Shown: piece after piece, positions 6,903 through 14,864 of the stretch
How the letters are laid out: every line of letters begins with the position of its first letter
How positions within the stretch are numbered: the stretch's first letter is position 1
Assembly: GCA_040830545.1 (NCBI GenBank)
Contig: JBFOMB010000071.1
Coordinates: 1-23,469 of the forward strand
Origin: HXMU1420-2 sp040830545
Lineage (GTDB): Bacteria > Pseudomonadota > Alphaproteobacteria > Rhodobacterales > Rhodobacteraceae
Reading direction: 5' to 3'
DNA length: 23,469 nt
The notes under the pieces: generated by a model
Seen by the model: the letters and a program-made list of their open reading frames with translations, nothing else
Told to the model about the DNA's origin: nothing
Database searches by the model: none
Made by a program: the position numbers and the translations under genes

Positions 6903-8177
6903 TCACCCGTTTTCCCGCAACACCGCCCCGGCCAGGTAGAGCGATCCACAGATCAGAACACGCGCGCCTGGGGATTCAGCACTGATTGCGGTGATGGCGT
7001 CCCGAACCGACGGGGCCGTGCGTGCCTCCAGACCTACTGACTCAGCGGCGGCTTGTGTTTCCTCGGCGCTCAGCGTGCTGGCCTCGCCCGGAATGGACAC
7101 GGCGATCAGACGGTCGGCGACGCGGGACAGGGGCGTCATGTAGCCGCGAATGTCCTTGGTGTTCAGCATGCCACAGATCAGCACCGTGGGCTTGGCAGGC
7201 AGACCGGCCAAGGTGTCGGCAATGGCGACACCGGCGGCGGCGTTGTGCCCGCCGTCCAGCCACAGGTCCATGTCGCCCGCCAGGTCCACCAACGGCCCGG
7301 ATGTCAGGCGCTGCATGCGGGCGGGCCATTCTGCGCGGGTGACGGCGGCCTCGCAGGCGGCTTCGTCCATGCCCAGCGTGCGCAGGGCAGAAATGGCAAT
7401 ACCGGCATTGTCGAACTGATGCGCGCCGGGCAGGTTTGGCGCGGGCAGGTCCAGCAGGCCGGTTTCGTCCTGAAACACCAACCGCCCGCGTTCCTGCGAG
7501 ACATGCCAGTGTTGGCCTTGCGCCACCAACGGCGCGCCGACGCGGGTCGCCTCAGCCTCGATCACATCCATCGCGTCGTCCTGTTGCGGGCCGACGATAC
7601 AGGTTACGCCACGCTTCAGGATGCCCGCCTTGGCGCTGGCAATCTCTCCCAGCGTTTCGCCCAGGAACTGCTGGTGGTCGATGGAGACCGGCGTGATCGC
7701 TGTCAGGGCTGGAGAAGCGACAACGTTCGTGGAATCCAACCGCCCGCCCAGACCGACCTCCAGCAGTGTGTAATCCGCCTCGACCCGGCTGAACGCCAGC
7801 AGGGCGGCGCATGTGGTAATCTCGAAATAAGTGATCGGAATGCCACCATTGGCCCGTTCGCATTCGTCCAGCACGTCGGTCAGGGCGGCCTCGTCAATCA
7901 GTTCGCCCGACAGACGGATGCGTTCGTGAAACCGTGCCAGATGGGGCGAGGTATAGGCGTGCACGCGGTGGCCCGATGCCTCCAGCCCTGCGCGGATCAT
8001 GGCCTGAACCGAGCCCTTGCCGTTTGTACCCGCAATGTGGATGACAGGCGGCAGATGATCCTGCGGATTGCCCAGTGCGTCCAGCAGCCGCCACATCCGA
8101 TCCAGCGTCAGGTCGATGATCTTCGGGTGCAGCGCCATCATCCGTTGCAGGATGACGTCCGAATTGTCCCCGCTCAT
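6903..8177 (-). CDS. folC: Folylpolyglutamate synthase / dihydrofolate synthase
   Basis: A 424-residue Mur-ligase-like enzyme that joins glutamate to dihydropteroate and then to folates, using ATP. The P-loop IAGTNGKGS is at residues 48-56, followed by YTSPHL and FHERIRLSG, the substrate-binding elements of FolC. The later motifs PNLPGAHQFDNAGIAISAL and LDGGHNAAAGV belong to the Mur-type middle and C-terminal domains. The start codon overlaps the accD stop by 4 bases (ATGA), so the two are translationally coupled, a common order in alphaproteobacteria. The length is normal and nothing is broken. Confidence 0.96.
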   Translation of the reverse strand: MSGDNSDVILQRMMALHPKIIDLTLDRMWRLLDALGNPQDHLPPVIHIAGTNGKGSVQAMIRAGLEASGHRVHAYTSPHLARFHERIRLSGELIDEAALTDVLDECERANGGIPITYFEITTCAALLAFSRVEADYTLLEVGLGGRLDSTNVVASPALTAITPVSIDHQQFLGETLGEIASAKAGILKRGVTCIVGPQQDDAMDVIEAEATRVGAPLVAQGQHWHVSQERGRLVFQDETGLLDLPAPNLPGAHQFDNAGIAISALRTLGMDEAACEAAVTRAEWPARMQRLTSGPLVDLAGDMDLWLDGGHNAAAGVAIADTLAGLPAKPTVLICGMLNTKDIRGYMTPLSRVADRLIAVSIPGEASTLSAEETQAAAESVGLEARTAPSVRDAITAISAESPGARVLICGSLYLAGAVLRENG

Positions 8178-9124
8178 GTTTGGTCGGTCGCCTCTGCCGG
8201 GGTGTCTGCGCCGGCGTCATCAGCCTTGGCCATCTCTTCCGGTGACGGCGGCGGCAGGTCGCCCTTGACCGCAGGCGGTAGTCCCAGCAGCAGGCGCGTA
8301 ATCCCGATCAACTCGTCCCGCATTTCAGTTCGCGAGGTCACGCGATCCAGCATACCGTGATCCAGCAGATATTCCGCGCGTTGGAACCCTTCGGGCAGCT
8401 TTTCGCGGATTGTCTGTTCGATCACACGCGGTCCGGCGAAACAGATCAGCGCATTGGGTTCCGAGATATGGATGTCGCCCAACATCGCATAAGACGCGGT
8501 AACCCCACCCGTCGTGGGGTGGGTCAGTACAACGATGTAGGGCAGCCCGGCCTCTTTCAGCATCTGCACCGCCACGGTCGTGCGCGGCATCTGCATCAGG
8601 GACAGAATACCTTCCTGCATCCGCGCGCCACCGGCAGCGGAGAAAAGGATCAATGGACGCTTCAGCTTCACCGCCTCTTCGGCGGCAGCGATGATCGCGT
8701 TGCCCACATACATGCCCATGGACCCGCCCATGAAGGAAAAGTCTTGTGCGGCGGCCACAATCGGCGTGCGCCCGATTTCACCAGAGGCAACCAGCATCGC
8801 CTCTTTCTCACCCGTCGACCGCTGCGCGGTTTTCATCCGGTCAGGATAGCGTTTCTGGTCGCGGAATTGCAGCGGGTCGGCCTGGGGCTCGGGCACCTCG
8901 ACCTCGACAAACACACCGCCGTCAAACAGCGCCGTAAACCGGTCGCGGGGCGTGATGTGCATGTGATGCCCGCAATTGGTGCAGACATTCAGATTGTCGC
9001 TGAGTTCGCGGTGGAACAGCATTGTGCCGCACTCGTCACACTTCTTCCACAGGTTTTCAGGCGTCTCGCGCCGCGAGAAGATCGAATTGATCCGCGGCCG
9101 GACATAGTTTGTGATCCAGTTCAT
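8174..9124 (-). CDS. accD: Acetyl-CoA carboxylase carboxyltransferase subunit beta
   Basis: A 316-residue beta subunit of the carboxyltransferase that makes malonyl-CoA for fatty acid synthesis, working with AccA. The N-terminal zinc ribbon is visible as Cys29/Cys32 (CDEC) and Cys48/Cys51 (CTNC). The crotonase-like core contains GGSMGMYVGNAI, SAAGGARMQEG, HPTTGGVTASYAMLGDI and FAGPRVIEQTI. The C-terminal tail after residue 280 is acidic and Pro/Ala-rich, probably disordered. The start at 9124 (MNWITNYVRP) fits the family and has GGAGG 8 bases upstream; a longer reading from 9241 would overlap the preceding gene. Confidence 0.97.
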   Translation of the reverse strand: MNWITNYVRPRINSIFSRRETPENLWKKCDECGTMLFHRELSDNLNVCTNCGHHMHITPRDRFTALFDGGVFVEVEVPEPQADPLQFRDQKRYPDRMKTAQRSTGEKEAMLVASGEIGRTPIVAAAQDFSFMGGSMGMYVGNAIIAAAEEAVKLKRPLILFSAAGGARMQEGILSLMQMPRTTVAVQMLKEAGLPYIVVLTHPTTGGVTASYAMLGDIHISEPNALICFAGPRVIEQTIREKLPEGFQRAEYLLDHGMLDRVTSRTEMRDELIGITRLLLGLPPAVKGDLPPPSPEEMAKADDAGADTPAEATDQT

Positions 9125-9159
9125 CGAAACGCCTCCAACTGGGATGCGACTGCGTGGCC

Positions 9160-9188
9160 CAGATAAGATGATGCGCCAACGATTGCAA
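9160..9188 (-). promoter_or_regulatory. Possible promoter of accD-folC
   Basis: In the 64-base gap before accD the minus strand has TTGCAA (9183-9188), a 17-base spacer and TATCTG (9160-9165). This could drive accD and folC independently of the CPBP gene. The match is moderate. Confidence 0.3.
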
Positions 9189-10067
9189 TCAGCGCCGTAT
9201 CGCCAGACGCGCGGCCAGCCAGAAAACAAAGGTCGTGGCAAAGTCCACGGGCATCCAGGCGCGCAGGGTTTCCGTGTCTGACATTGTTATCGGCGTCACA
9301 TATAGCGCCAGCCCATTGAGGCTGTCGGGCAGCGACACGATCAACAGGGCTGACGCGTTATTCGCCACATGCACGGCTATCGCCGGACCCAGTGTGCCTG
9401 CCCGCGCGGTCAGGTCCGCCATCAGCACGCCAAACACACCCGACCAGACCGCAATGATCAGCGCATTATCGCCCGCCTGGGCAGGCAAATAGTGACCGGC
9501 GGCAAACAGGGCTGACGGAATACCGATCCAGATCAACGGGCTACGGAACCGCGCCGCCAGTTGCTGTTGCAGGTAGCCGCGAAACAGCACCTCTTCTGCC
9601 GCGCTTTGGATGATGACCCCGAGCAGACCAAAGGGCAGAAGCAGCAGCCAGACACGAACCGGCGTGTTCGGGATCAGCTCCATCCCCATATTGTAAGGCG
9701 GCAGGATCAGAAGGACCGCGCCCAGCGCCACAATGACTAGCGCGACATTCCTGAACTGAACCATGCAGGGGATCAGCGGGCCGAATACCGTTTCCAGCCC
9801 CCGTTGATGCAATGCGCGGGCAGATACGCCGACGCCGACAATCAGAAACCCGAAGCTGTAAAGCGTAACCAGCATCGTCAGCGGGCTGCCGCCCTGAACC
9901 GACTCGCCTGCGCTCAGCCGACCGGCCAAAAACGCCATCAGCGCGCTGTTCAGCGCGATCACGACTATCGCAGCCAGAATCAACCCTGCGAACAGTCGCC
10001 ATAGCTGGGGATAGGCCCGGGCGGCGGACACCATGGCTTCCTGCGCGATGTATGCGTTGCGGGTCAT
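9189..10067 (-). CDS. CPBP-family intramembrane glutamic protease
   Basis: A 292-residue hydrophobic membrane protein with about seven or eight predicted membrane segments. The three CPBP (Abi/Rce1-like) motifs are in order: AAEEVLFRGYL (Glu158, Glu159, Arg163), LFAAGH (His192) and HVANN (His233, Asn237). These form the catalytic site of Rce1-type proteases; bacterial members are linked to peptide maturation or bacteriocin immunity, but the substrate here is unknown. It is the first gene of the minus-strand string with accD and folC and diverges from ilvD. The ribosome-binding site before 10067 is poor. Confidence 0.9.
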   Translation of the reverse strand: MTRNAYIAQEAMVSAARAYPQLWRLFAGLILAAIVVIALNSALMAFLAGRLSAGESVQGGSPLTMLVTLYSFGFLIVGVGVSARALHQRGLETVFGPLIPCMVQFRNVALVIVALGAVLLILPPYNMGMELIPNTPVRVWLLLLPFGLLGVIIQSAAEEVLFRGYLQQQLAARFRSPLIWIGIPSALFAAGHYLPAQAGDNALIIAVWSGVFGVLMADLTARAGTLGPAIAVHVANNASALLIVSLPDSLNGLALYVTPITMSDTETLRAWMPVDFATTFVFWLAARLAIRR

Positions 10068-10125
10068 GGTCTATGCCTAGTCGCTGTCGCAGTGAATGGC
10101 GAGCATGTTCTGAAGGCGAACACAC

Positions 10126-10154
10126 TTGTCCCCACCCGATGCGCTGGGTATTGC
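10126..10154 (+). promoter_or_regulatory. Possible promoter of ilvD
   Basis: TTGTCC (10126-10131), a 17-base spacer and TATTGC (10149-10154) lie 31 bases before the ilvD start in the 117-base divergent gap. No leader peptide rich in branched-chain codons was seen, so attenuation is not supported. Confidence 0.35.
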
Positions 10155-10184
10155 CAATGGAGCATTCTTTTCGGGAGTCCAGCC

Positions 10185-11948
10185 ATGCTGAAGCGCCAGT
10201 TCGATAAATCCAAACTGCCCAGCCGCCACGTAACCGAAGGACCAGAGCGTGCGCCGCACCGGTCCTATTACTACGCCATGGGCATGAGCGAAGAAGAAAT
10301 TCATCAGCCGCTGGTGGGTGTCGCAACATGCTGGAACGAAGCCGCGCCGTGCAACATCGCCCTGAACCGTCAAGCCCAGGCGGTAAAACTGGGCGTTAAG
10401 GCCGCAAATGGTACTCCGCGCGAATTTACGACCATCACCGTGACCGACGGGATCGCGATGGGGCACGAAGGCATGCGGTCGTCGCTCGCCTCCCGCGAGG
10501 CGATTGCCGACACGGTTGAGTTGACGATGCGCGGGCATTGTTATGACGCGGTTGTCGGTCTGGCCGGGTGTGACAAATCCCTGCCGGGTATGATGATGGC
10601 CATGGTGCGATTGAACGTGCCCTCCGTGTTCATCTATGGCGGCTCGATCCTGCCGGGCAAGGCACCCCAGGTTGATGAAATTCCCGAAGATTTCCGCACC
10701 CGTGACCTGACCGTTCAGGACATGTTCGAGGCTGTGGGTCGCCACCAGAACGCAGAATTGTCTGATGCTGCGCTGGACATGCTGGAACGTGTGGCCTGCC
10801 CGTCTGCGGGCGCGTGTGGTGGTCAGTTCACTGCCAACACTATGGCCTGCGTGTCCGAGGCGATTGGCCTTGCGCTGATGAACTCCTCCGGTATGCCAGC
10901 GCCTTATGAAAGCCGCGACCAGTATGCTGAAGCATCCGGTCAAGCGATTATGGACCTGATTGAAAAGAACATCCGCGCGCGGGATGTTGTGACGCGCCAG
11001 TCGCTGGAAAACGCGGCACGCGTTGTGGCCTGCACCGGCGGGTCGACCAATGCGGGTCTGCACCTGCCGGCTATCGCGCATGAGGCGGGGATTGAATTCT
11101 ACCTCGAAGACGTCTGCGATATCTTCCGTGACACGCCCTATTTCGTCGATCTGAAACCGGGTGGTCAGTATGTGGCAAAGGACCTCTATGACGCGGGTGG
11201 CATTCCCGTTGTCATGAAGGAACTGCGCAAGGCGGGCCTGATCCACGAGGATTGCATGACCGCCACGGGCCGCTCCATCGGTGAAGAACTGGACCAGATC
11301 AGCCGCGAGGCTGACGGCAAGGTGATCTATCCGGTCGAAACCCCGATCACCAAAACCGGTGGCGTTGTCGGCCTGAAGGGCAACCTGGCCCCCGAAGGTG
11401 CCATCGTGAAGGTCGCCGGGATCGACCCGCAGCATCAGGTGTTCACTGGTCCTGCCCGTGTCTATGAATGCGAAGAAGACGCGTTCGCCGCCGTCAAGAA
11501 CCGTGAATACGCCGAGGGGGACGTGATCGTCATCCGCAACGAAGGCCCCGCAGGCGGCCCCGGCATGCGCGAAATGCTGGCCACCACCGCCGCATTGTCC
11601 GGTCAGGGCATGGGCAAGAAAGTCGCTCTGATCACCGACGGGCGCTTCTCGGGTGCGACGCGCGGGTTCTGTGTCGGTCATGTCGGCCCCGAGGCCGCGC
11701 AGGGCGGGCCGATCGCGTTGCTGGAAACCGGTGACATGATCACAATCAATGCGCTGGAAGGCGAAATTTCGGTCGCGCTGTCTGATGACGAATTGGCCGA
11801 GCGCAAGGCGAACTGGGCCGGTCCGCGCGAAACGATCTATGCCTCTGGCGCGCTGTGGAAATTCGCCAAGCTGGTTGGTGCGACGTACAAGGGCGCGGTG
11901 ACACATCCGGGCGGTGCAGAAGAAAAGCACTCCTACCCTGATCTCTGA
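10185..11948 (+). CDS. ilvD: Dihydroxy-acid dehydratase
   Basis: A 587-residue iron-sulfur dehydratase that converts dihydroxy-isovalerate and its methylvalerate analogue to 2-oxo acids in valine, leucine and isoleucine synthesis. Cluster and metal residues are visible: Cys56 (NEAAPCN), Asp89 (VTDGIAMGHEG), Cys129-Asp130-Lys131 (AGCDKSLPGMMM) and Cys211 (CPSAGACGGQFTANTM). The late motif GRFSGATRGFCVGHVGPEA is also typical. The start at 10185 (MLKRQFDKSKLP) has GGGA upstream (10173-10176); the frame is open 31 codons further, but that stretch has no family similarity that I recognise. It is apparently transcribed alone, with a dispersed palindrome 28 bases after the stop. Confidence 0.96.
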   Translation: MLKRQFDKSKLPSRHVTEGPERAPHRSYYYAMGMSEEEIHQPLVGVATCWNEAAPCNIALNRQAQAVKLGVKAANGTPREFTTITVTDGIAMGHEGMRSSLASREAIADTVELTMRGHCYDAVVGLAGCDKSLPGMMMAMVRLNVPSVFIYGGSILPGKAPQVDEIPEDFRTRDLTVQDMFEAVGRHQNAELSDAALDMLERVACPSAGACGGQFTANTMACVSEAIGLALMNSSGMPAPYESRDQYAEASGQAIMDLIEKNIRARDVVTRQSLENAARVVACTGGSTNAGLHLPAIAHEAGIEFYLEDVCDIFRDTPYFVDLKPGGQYVAKDLYDAGGIPVVMKELRKAGLIHEDCMTATGRSIGEELDQISREADGKVIYPVETPITKTGGVVGLKGNLAPEGAIVKVAGIDPQHQVFTGPARVYECEEDAFAAVKNREYAEGDVIVIRNEGPAGGPGMREMLATTAALSGQGMGKKVALITDGRFSGATRGFCVGHVGPEAAQGGPIALLETGDMITINALEGEISVALSDDELAERKANWAGPRETIYASGALWKFAKLVGATYKGAVTHPGGAEEKHSYPDL

Positions 11949-11976
11949 TCGGTACATCAGACACCAAAGCCAACGT

Positions 11977-11999
11977 GACCCCGGACTTGATCCGGGGTC
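11977..11999. repeat. Dispersed alphaproteobacterial palindrome (REP-like), possible ilvD terminator
   Basis: GACCCCGGA (11977-11985) and TCCGGGGTC (11991-11999) are perfect reverse complements around CTTGA. This core is known to me as a short palindrome found many times in intergenic regions of alphaproteobacterial genomes. Only one copy is in this window. Its place just after ilvD suggests that it also ends or stabilises the transcript. Confidence 0.65.
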
Positions 12000-12054
12000 T
12001 CTGCCTTCCGCTCAACAGAATGCCACGTCAAACACGCAATTTGGCCGCGTTCAG

Positions 12055-12083
12055 TTGACCGAAACTGTTTCCTTTCATACTCA
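12055..12083 (+). promoter_or_regulatory. Possible promoter of the DUF6478-like gene pair
   Basis: TTGACC (12055-12060) is followed after 17 bases by TACTCA (12078-12083), 42 bases before the start codon. Directly after the -35 is a short palindrome, GAAACTGTTTC (12061-12071), in operator position. The -10 is weak. Confidence 0.35.
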
Positions 12084-12125
12084 TGGACGTGACCAACGGC
12101 TGACAAAACCCGGTGGGCCAGAAGA

Positions 12126-12887
12126 ATGAGCAGTATTATCGACGTCATATCAAACGCCCGCAATTTGCGGCGCTGGCGGCGTGCGGCGCAGGATGCGACT
12201 GACGCGTCGCTGGATACGTTGCGCCAGCAGCGGACGCAGGCGCGGCGTTTGCGCAGTCAGTTGGATCGCCTGATTCACGTGGCGGACGGGCGGCTGGCGC
12301 TGCCGTCCATCGGGTCAAATGCCTTTGCCAAACCGCATGGCACCGACTGGTCCTGGCGGCCGGAACTGTGGCGCGGCCCGTTGCCCAGCCCCGGCATGTC
12401 TTCGGTGGAAAGCAAATCGCGCTTGGGGCGCGAAGTGACGCTGTATCATGACTGCGACCATTCCGAGATTACGCTGCGCCAGTTGCGCAATCAGCGGGAA
12501 GAGGACCTGGCCCCCTTTGGCATGCGGGTGGATGTGTTCAAATTCGACGGCTCATTCCTGTCTTTGGTAGTGGAACTGCCGAAAGAGGCGGTTGAAGGAC
12601 TGCAAAAACGGCACGTCATTCAGGTCAACACCATCGTCGAGACCGAGAAACCGCTGGAAATCTTTGCTCGCCTCAACATCCGGCATGGCCCGAACACCGA
12701 ACAGATCGTGCATGAACTGCCGCTGCATCAGGATGATGTGAACGTCGCATTCGATCTGGCCTATTCCCGCCTGAACGAAAAGCGGGTGGAAAGCGGATGG
12801 TTGGACCTGATTTTTGAAGGTCCCGAGATGAACCAGATTGTGCTGCGGGATCTGACCTTTGCCCGTTTCCCGCGGGCAGAGCTTTGA
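12126..12887 (+). CDS. Conserved protein, DUF6478-like
   Basis: A 253-residue protein without signal peptide or membrane segment. I believe it is the Rhodobacteraceae family DUF6478; the name is from memory. Residues 8-50 are rich in Arg, Ala and Gln (ARNLRRWRRAAQ, LRQQRTQARRLRSQLDRL) and are probably a basic coiled coil. The rest looks like a beta-sandwich with TLYHDCDHSEITLRQLRN near residue 105 and a second half containing NIRHGPNTEQIVHELPL. The ending RDLTFARFPRAEL is typical of the sheet domain. No catalytic motif is recognised. The next gene starts 11 bases after its stop, so they form a unit. The ribosome-binding site is weak (AGAAGA). Confidence 0.8.
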   Translation: MSSIIDVISNARNLRRWRRAAQDATDASLDTLRQQRTQARRLRSQLDRLIHVADGRLALPSIGSNAFAKPHGTDWSWRPELWRGPLPSPGMSSVESKSRLGREVTLYHDCDHSEITLRQLRNQREEDLAPFGMRVDVFKFDGSFLSLVVELPKEAVEGLQKRHVIQVNTIVETEKPLEIFARLNIRHGPNTEQIVHELPLHQDDVNVAFDLAYSRLNEKRVESGWLDLIFEGPEMNQIVLRDLTFARFPRAEL

Positions 12888-12897
12888 GGGGTTCAGT

Positions 12898-13275
12898 ATG
12901 AGTGAATTGCAGATCACCAAGACCCGGTTTCGAAACGCGGTTTGGGAGGGGTTGGTCACTGGCGCAGGTGACACTGGTGCGCGCCCAGAGCTGCGGGTGA
13001 CCCATCAGGACCGCCCGGTTGAGGGCGTGGAGCTGATCAATGGTCAGGAAAACAATGGCTGGCTGTTGCGTATCCCGGTTCCTCAGGATGCGATTGCGGA
13101 CGGGGTTCAGACCTTTTTGATCTGCGACGCGGCTGACAACACGCGCCTGTCCGATTTCACCCTGATCGCAGGCGAAGCGGTGTCCGACGACATTCGTGCC
13201 GAAGTCGAGCTGCTGCGCGCAGAGCTCGACATGCTAAAACGGGCGTTCCGGCGGCACTGCCTGGAAACAGGCTGA
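12898..13275 (+). CDS. Hypothetical protein with C-terminal coiled coil, partner of the DUF6478-like gene
   Basis: A 125-residue protein that I do not recognise beyond being typical of Roseobacter-type genomes. Residues 1-90 appear to form a small all-beta domain (for example LRVTHQDRPVEGVELI, GWLLRIPVPQDAIADGVQTF), and residues 97-125 (VSDDIRAEVELLRAELDMLK) are a heptad-like coiled coil ending in a basic tail. The start at 12898 has GAGGGG 6 bases upstream. Since its neighbour has an N-terminal coiled coil, the two proteins may form a complex through these helices; this is inference. It is convergent with the following gene with a 6-base gap. Confidence 0.75.
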   Translation: MSELQITKTRFRNAVWEGLVTGAGDTGARPELRVTHQDRPVEGVELINGQENNGWLLRIPVPQDAIADGVQTFLICDAADNTRLSDFTLIAGEAVSDDIRAEVELLRAELDMLKRAFRRHCLETG

Positions 13276-13281
13276 ACGCCT

Positions 13282-14841
13282 TTACTGCAGCCAGACCTCG
13301 ACCCGGCGGTTGACCTGCCGCCCCCAATCCGTGTCATCGCAGGCCATTGGCATCGCTTCGCCAAAGGCGGCGATTTCGATGTCTTCTTCGGTCAGGTCCG
13401 CAGCTTCGGCATTGTCCAGAACCGCGTCGCGCACGGCCTTGGCGCGTGCCTCGGAAATGCGCAAATTACCCGCCGCCGCGCCTTCACCATCGCTGAACCC
13501 GACAAAGACCATCCTGCGCCCGTCAAACACGCCGGATTCCAGTTCGCGCGTAAACTGCGCCACGTTTGACCGGGATTGCGCGTCTAGACGCGAAGACCCG
13601 GTTTCAAACCGAAACGACAGGGACAGCCGCTGCATGGGCCGCAGCACGTCGATCATGGCGCGGAGTGTGTCGAGGTCCACCTCCTCCCCTGCCGCCTGAA
13701 TCGCGTTGGATAGTCGGTCACCTTGCAGGCCCAATGGCACTTCTTCGGGCACCTGATCGACAAAGCCCGAGCGGCGGATCACGATCTGGGCTGACGGACC
13801 ACGGGTATAGGCCAGAAAGGCGCGCGCAATCTTGGGCAGACGTCGCGCGGGCAGGTAAAGGAACATGGGTGAGTTCAGCGGATAATCCTCGGTCTTGATC
13901 GTCCGCCGCGTCGCTGCCAGCGTGAATCCACACGCGCCAGTCAGGGTCAGCGCCCGCGCCGCGCCGCTTTCGGCATAGCTCGCAATACCGATGGCAAAGG
14001 GGTCGGTGACAACTGCCCGTGCAAGATCACTGCTGAGCGTGTGGCGCGCGATGTCCGGCGTGAATTCCCGCCCGGCCACCTTGATCAGGCGATCCTCAAC
14101 CGCCTGCGCCAACCCGAAACCCGGGTCCGGCAGATGCAGCGCGATGGGGGCGTCCGGGCCGCCCAAATCAGTCCAGTTCGTCACTTCGCCTGCAAACACC
14201 CGCGCCAGATCAAGCGTTGAGATCGTGCGCACTGGGTTCCCCGGCGCCACCACCGGCACCATCGCGTCCAGCGCCAAAACAAGGCTGCGATTGGTGTCGG
14301 TCATGTCGCCCATGCCCGCCTCTTTCGCCAATTGCCGTTCCTGGGGTCGGATTTCCCGCAACGCCATGACCACATCCGTTTCATTCGCCAACAGGTCGGC
14401 AAAGCCTTCATCCGTATTGCTGACGTAGAAATAGAACCGCGCCAGTGTCCCACCGGACTGCCCGTCCAGCAAGTCATAGCGGAAATTGTCGCCCTCTTCC
14501 TTCTGGCGCTGCGTGCGGTACCCGTTCCGCAGGGCGAAGCCTTCGATCAAGGCAGGAACCAAAACCTCGGCCATCGCCGACGATCCGGAAAACGTGACCT
14601 CGGCCACATAGGCGGCGAGGTTGGGGCATCCCGGCCCTTCGCAATTCACGCCGGATCCATCGACTGTCAATTCGCCGAACTTGGTTTCGACGCGGTAGAA
14701 TTCCCCGTCAAACCCCAACAACGTCCCCGAGATTTCGACCGCCCCGTCAGACGAGGTCAGCGTGACATCCTGCGCGGCCAGGCGGCCCACCATCAGGAAA
14801 AAGGAAAGTGCGGCGAAAACCGCCGCACATCGCAAAGTCAT
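13282..14841 (-). CDS. Periplasmic PstS-like binding protein fused to an OmpA peptidoglycan-binding domain
   Basis: A 519-residue exported protein. Residues 1-23 are a signal peptide ending GRLAA before QDV. Residues 24-75 form a small beta domain with a Cys pair (GVNCEGPGCPN). Residues 80 to about 340 resemble phosphate-type substrate-binding proteins (VTFSGSSAMAEVLVPALIEGF, VFAGEVTNWTDLGG, SSDLARAVVTDPFAIGIASY, LNSPMFLYLPAR). Residues 406-519 are an OmpA-like domain (FRFETGSSRLD, GFSDGEGAAAGNLRISEARA, NRRVEVWL) that keeps the Asp and Arg used to bind peptidoglycan. The product is thus a binding protein anchored to the cell wall rather than feeding an ABC transporter, and no pst permease genes are nearby. 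The ligand is unknown. Confidence 0.88.
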   Translation of the reverse strand: MTLRCAAVFAALSFFLMVGRLAAQDVTLTSSDGAVEISGTLLGFDGEFYRVETKFGELTVDGSGVNCEGPGCPNLAAYVAEVTFSGSSAMAEVLVPALIEGFALRNGYRTQRQKEEGDNFRYDLLDGQSGGTLARFYFYVSNTDEGFADLLANETDVVMALREIRPQERQLAKEAGMGDMTDTNRSLVLALDAMVPVVAPGNPVRTISTLDLARVFAGEVTNWTDLGGPDAPIALHLPDPGFGLAQAVEDRLIKVAGREFTPDIARHTLSSDLARAVVTDPFAIGIASYAESGAARALTLTGACGFTLAATRRTIKTEDYPLNSPMFLYLPARRLPKIARAFLAYTRGPSAQIVIRRSGFVDQVPEEVPLGLQGDRLSNAIQAAGEEVDLDTLRAMIDVLRPMQRLSLSFRFETGSSRLDAQSRSNVAQFTRELESGVFDGRRMVFVGFSDGEGAAAGNLRISEARAKAVRDAVLDNAEAADLTEEDIEIAAFGEAMPMACDDTDWGRQVNRRVEVWLQ

Positions 14842-14864
14842 GTAATTGGGTCCCGTTTTGCGAA

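Noticed and set aside
7053..8360. Plus-strand open frame of 435 codons opposite folC and the end of accD
   Set aside because: Antisense to two clear genes with complete motifs; low-complexity composition and no ribosome-binding site.
10077..11957. Minus-strand open frame of 626 codons opposite ilvD
   Set aside because: It is the antisense shadow of ilvD in GC-rich DNA; the sequence has no family resemblance and is rich in His, Arg and Gln as such shadows are.
13259..13272. GCCTG-GAAA-CAGGC hairpin at the end of the 125-residue gene
   Set aside because: Stable tetraloop form but only 5 bp, inside the coding end and without a clear U-tract; too weak to call a terminator between the convergent genes.
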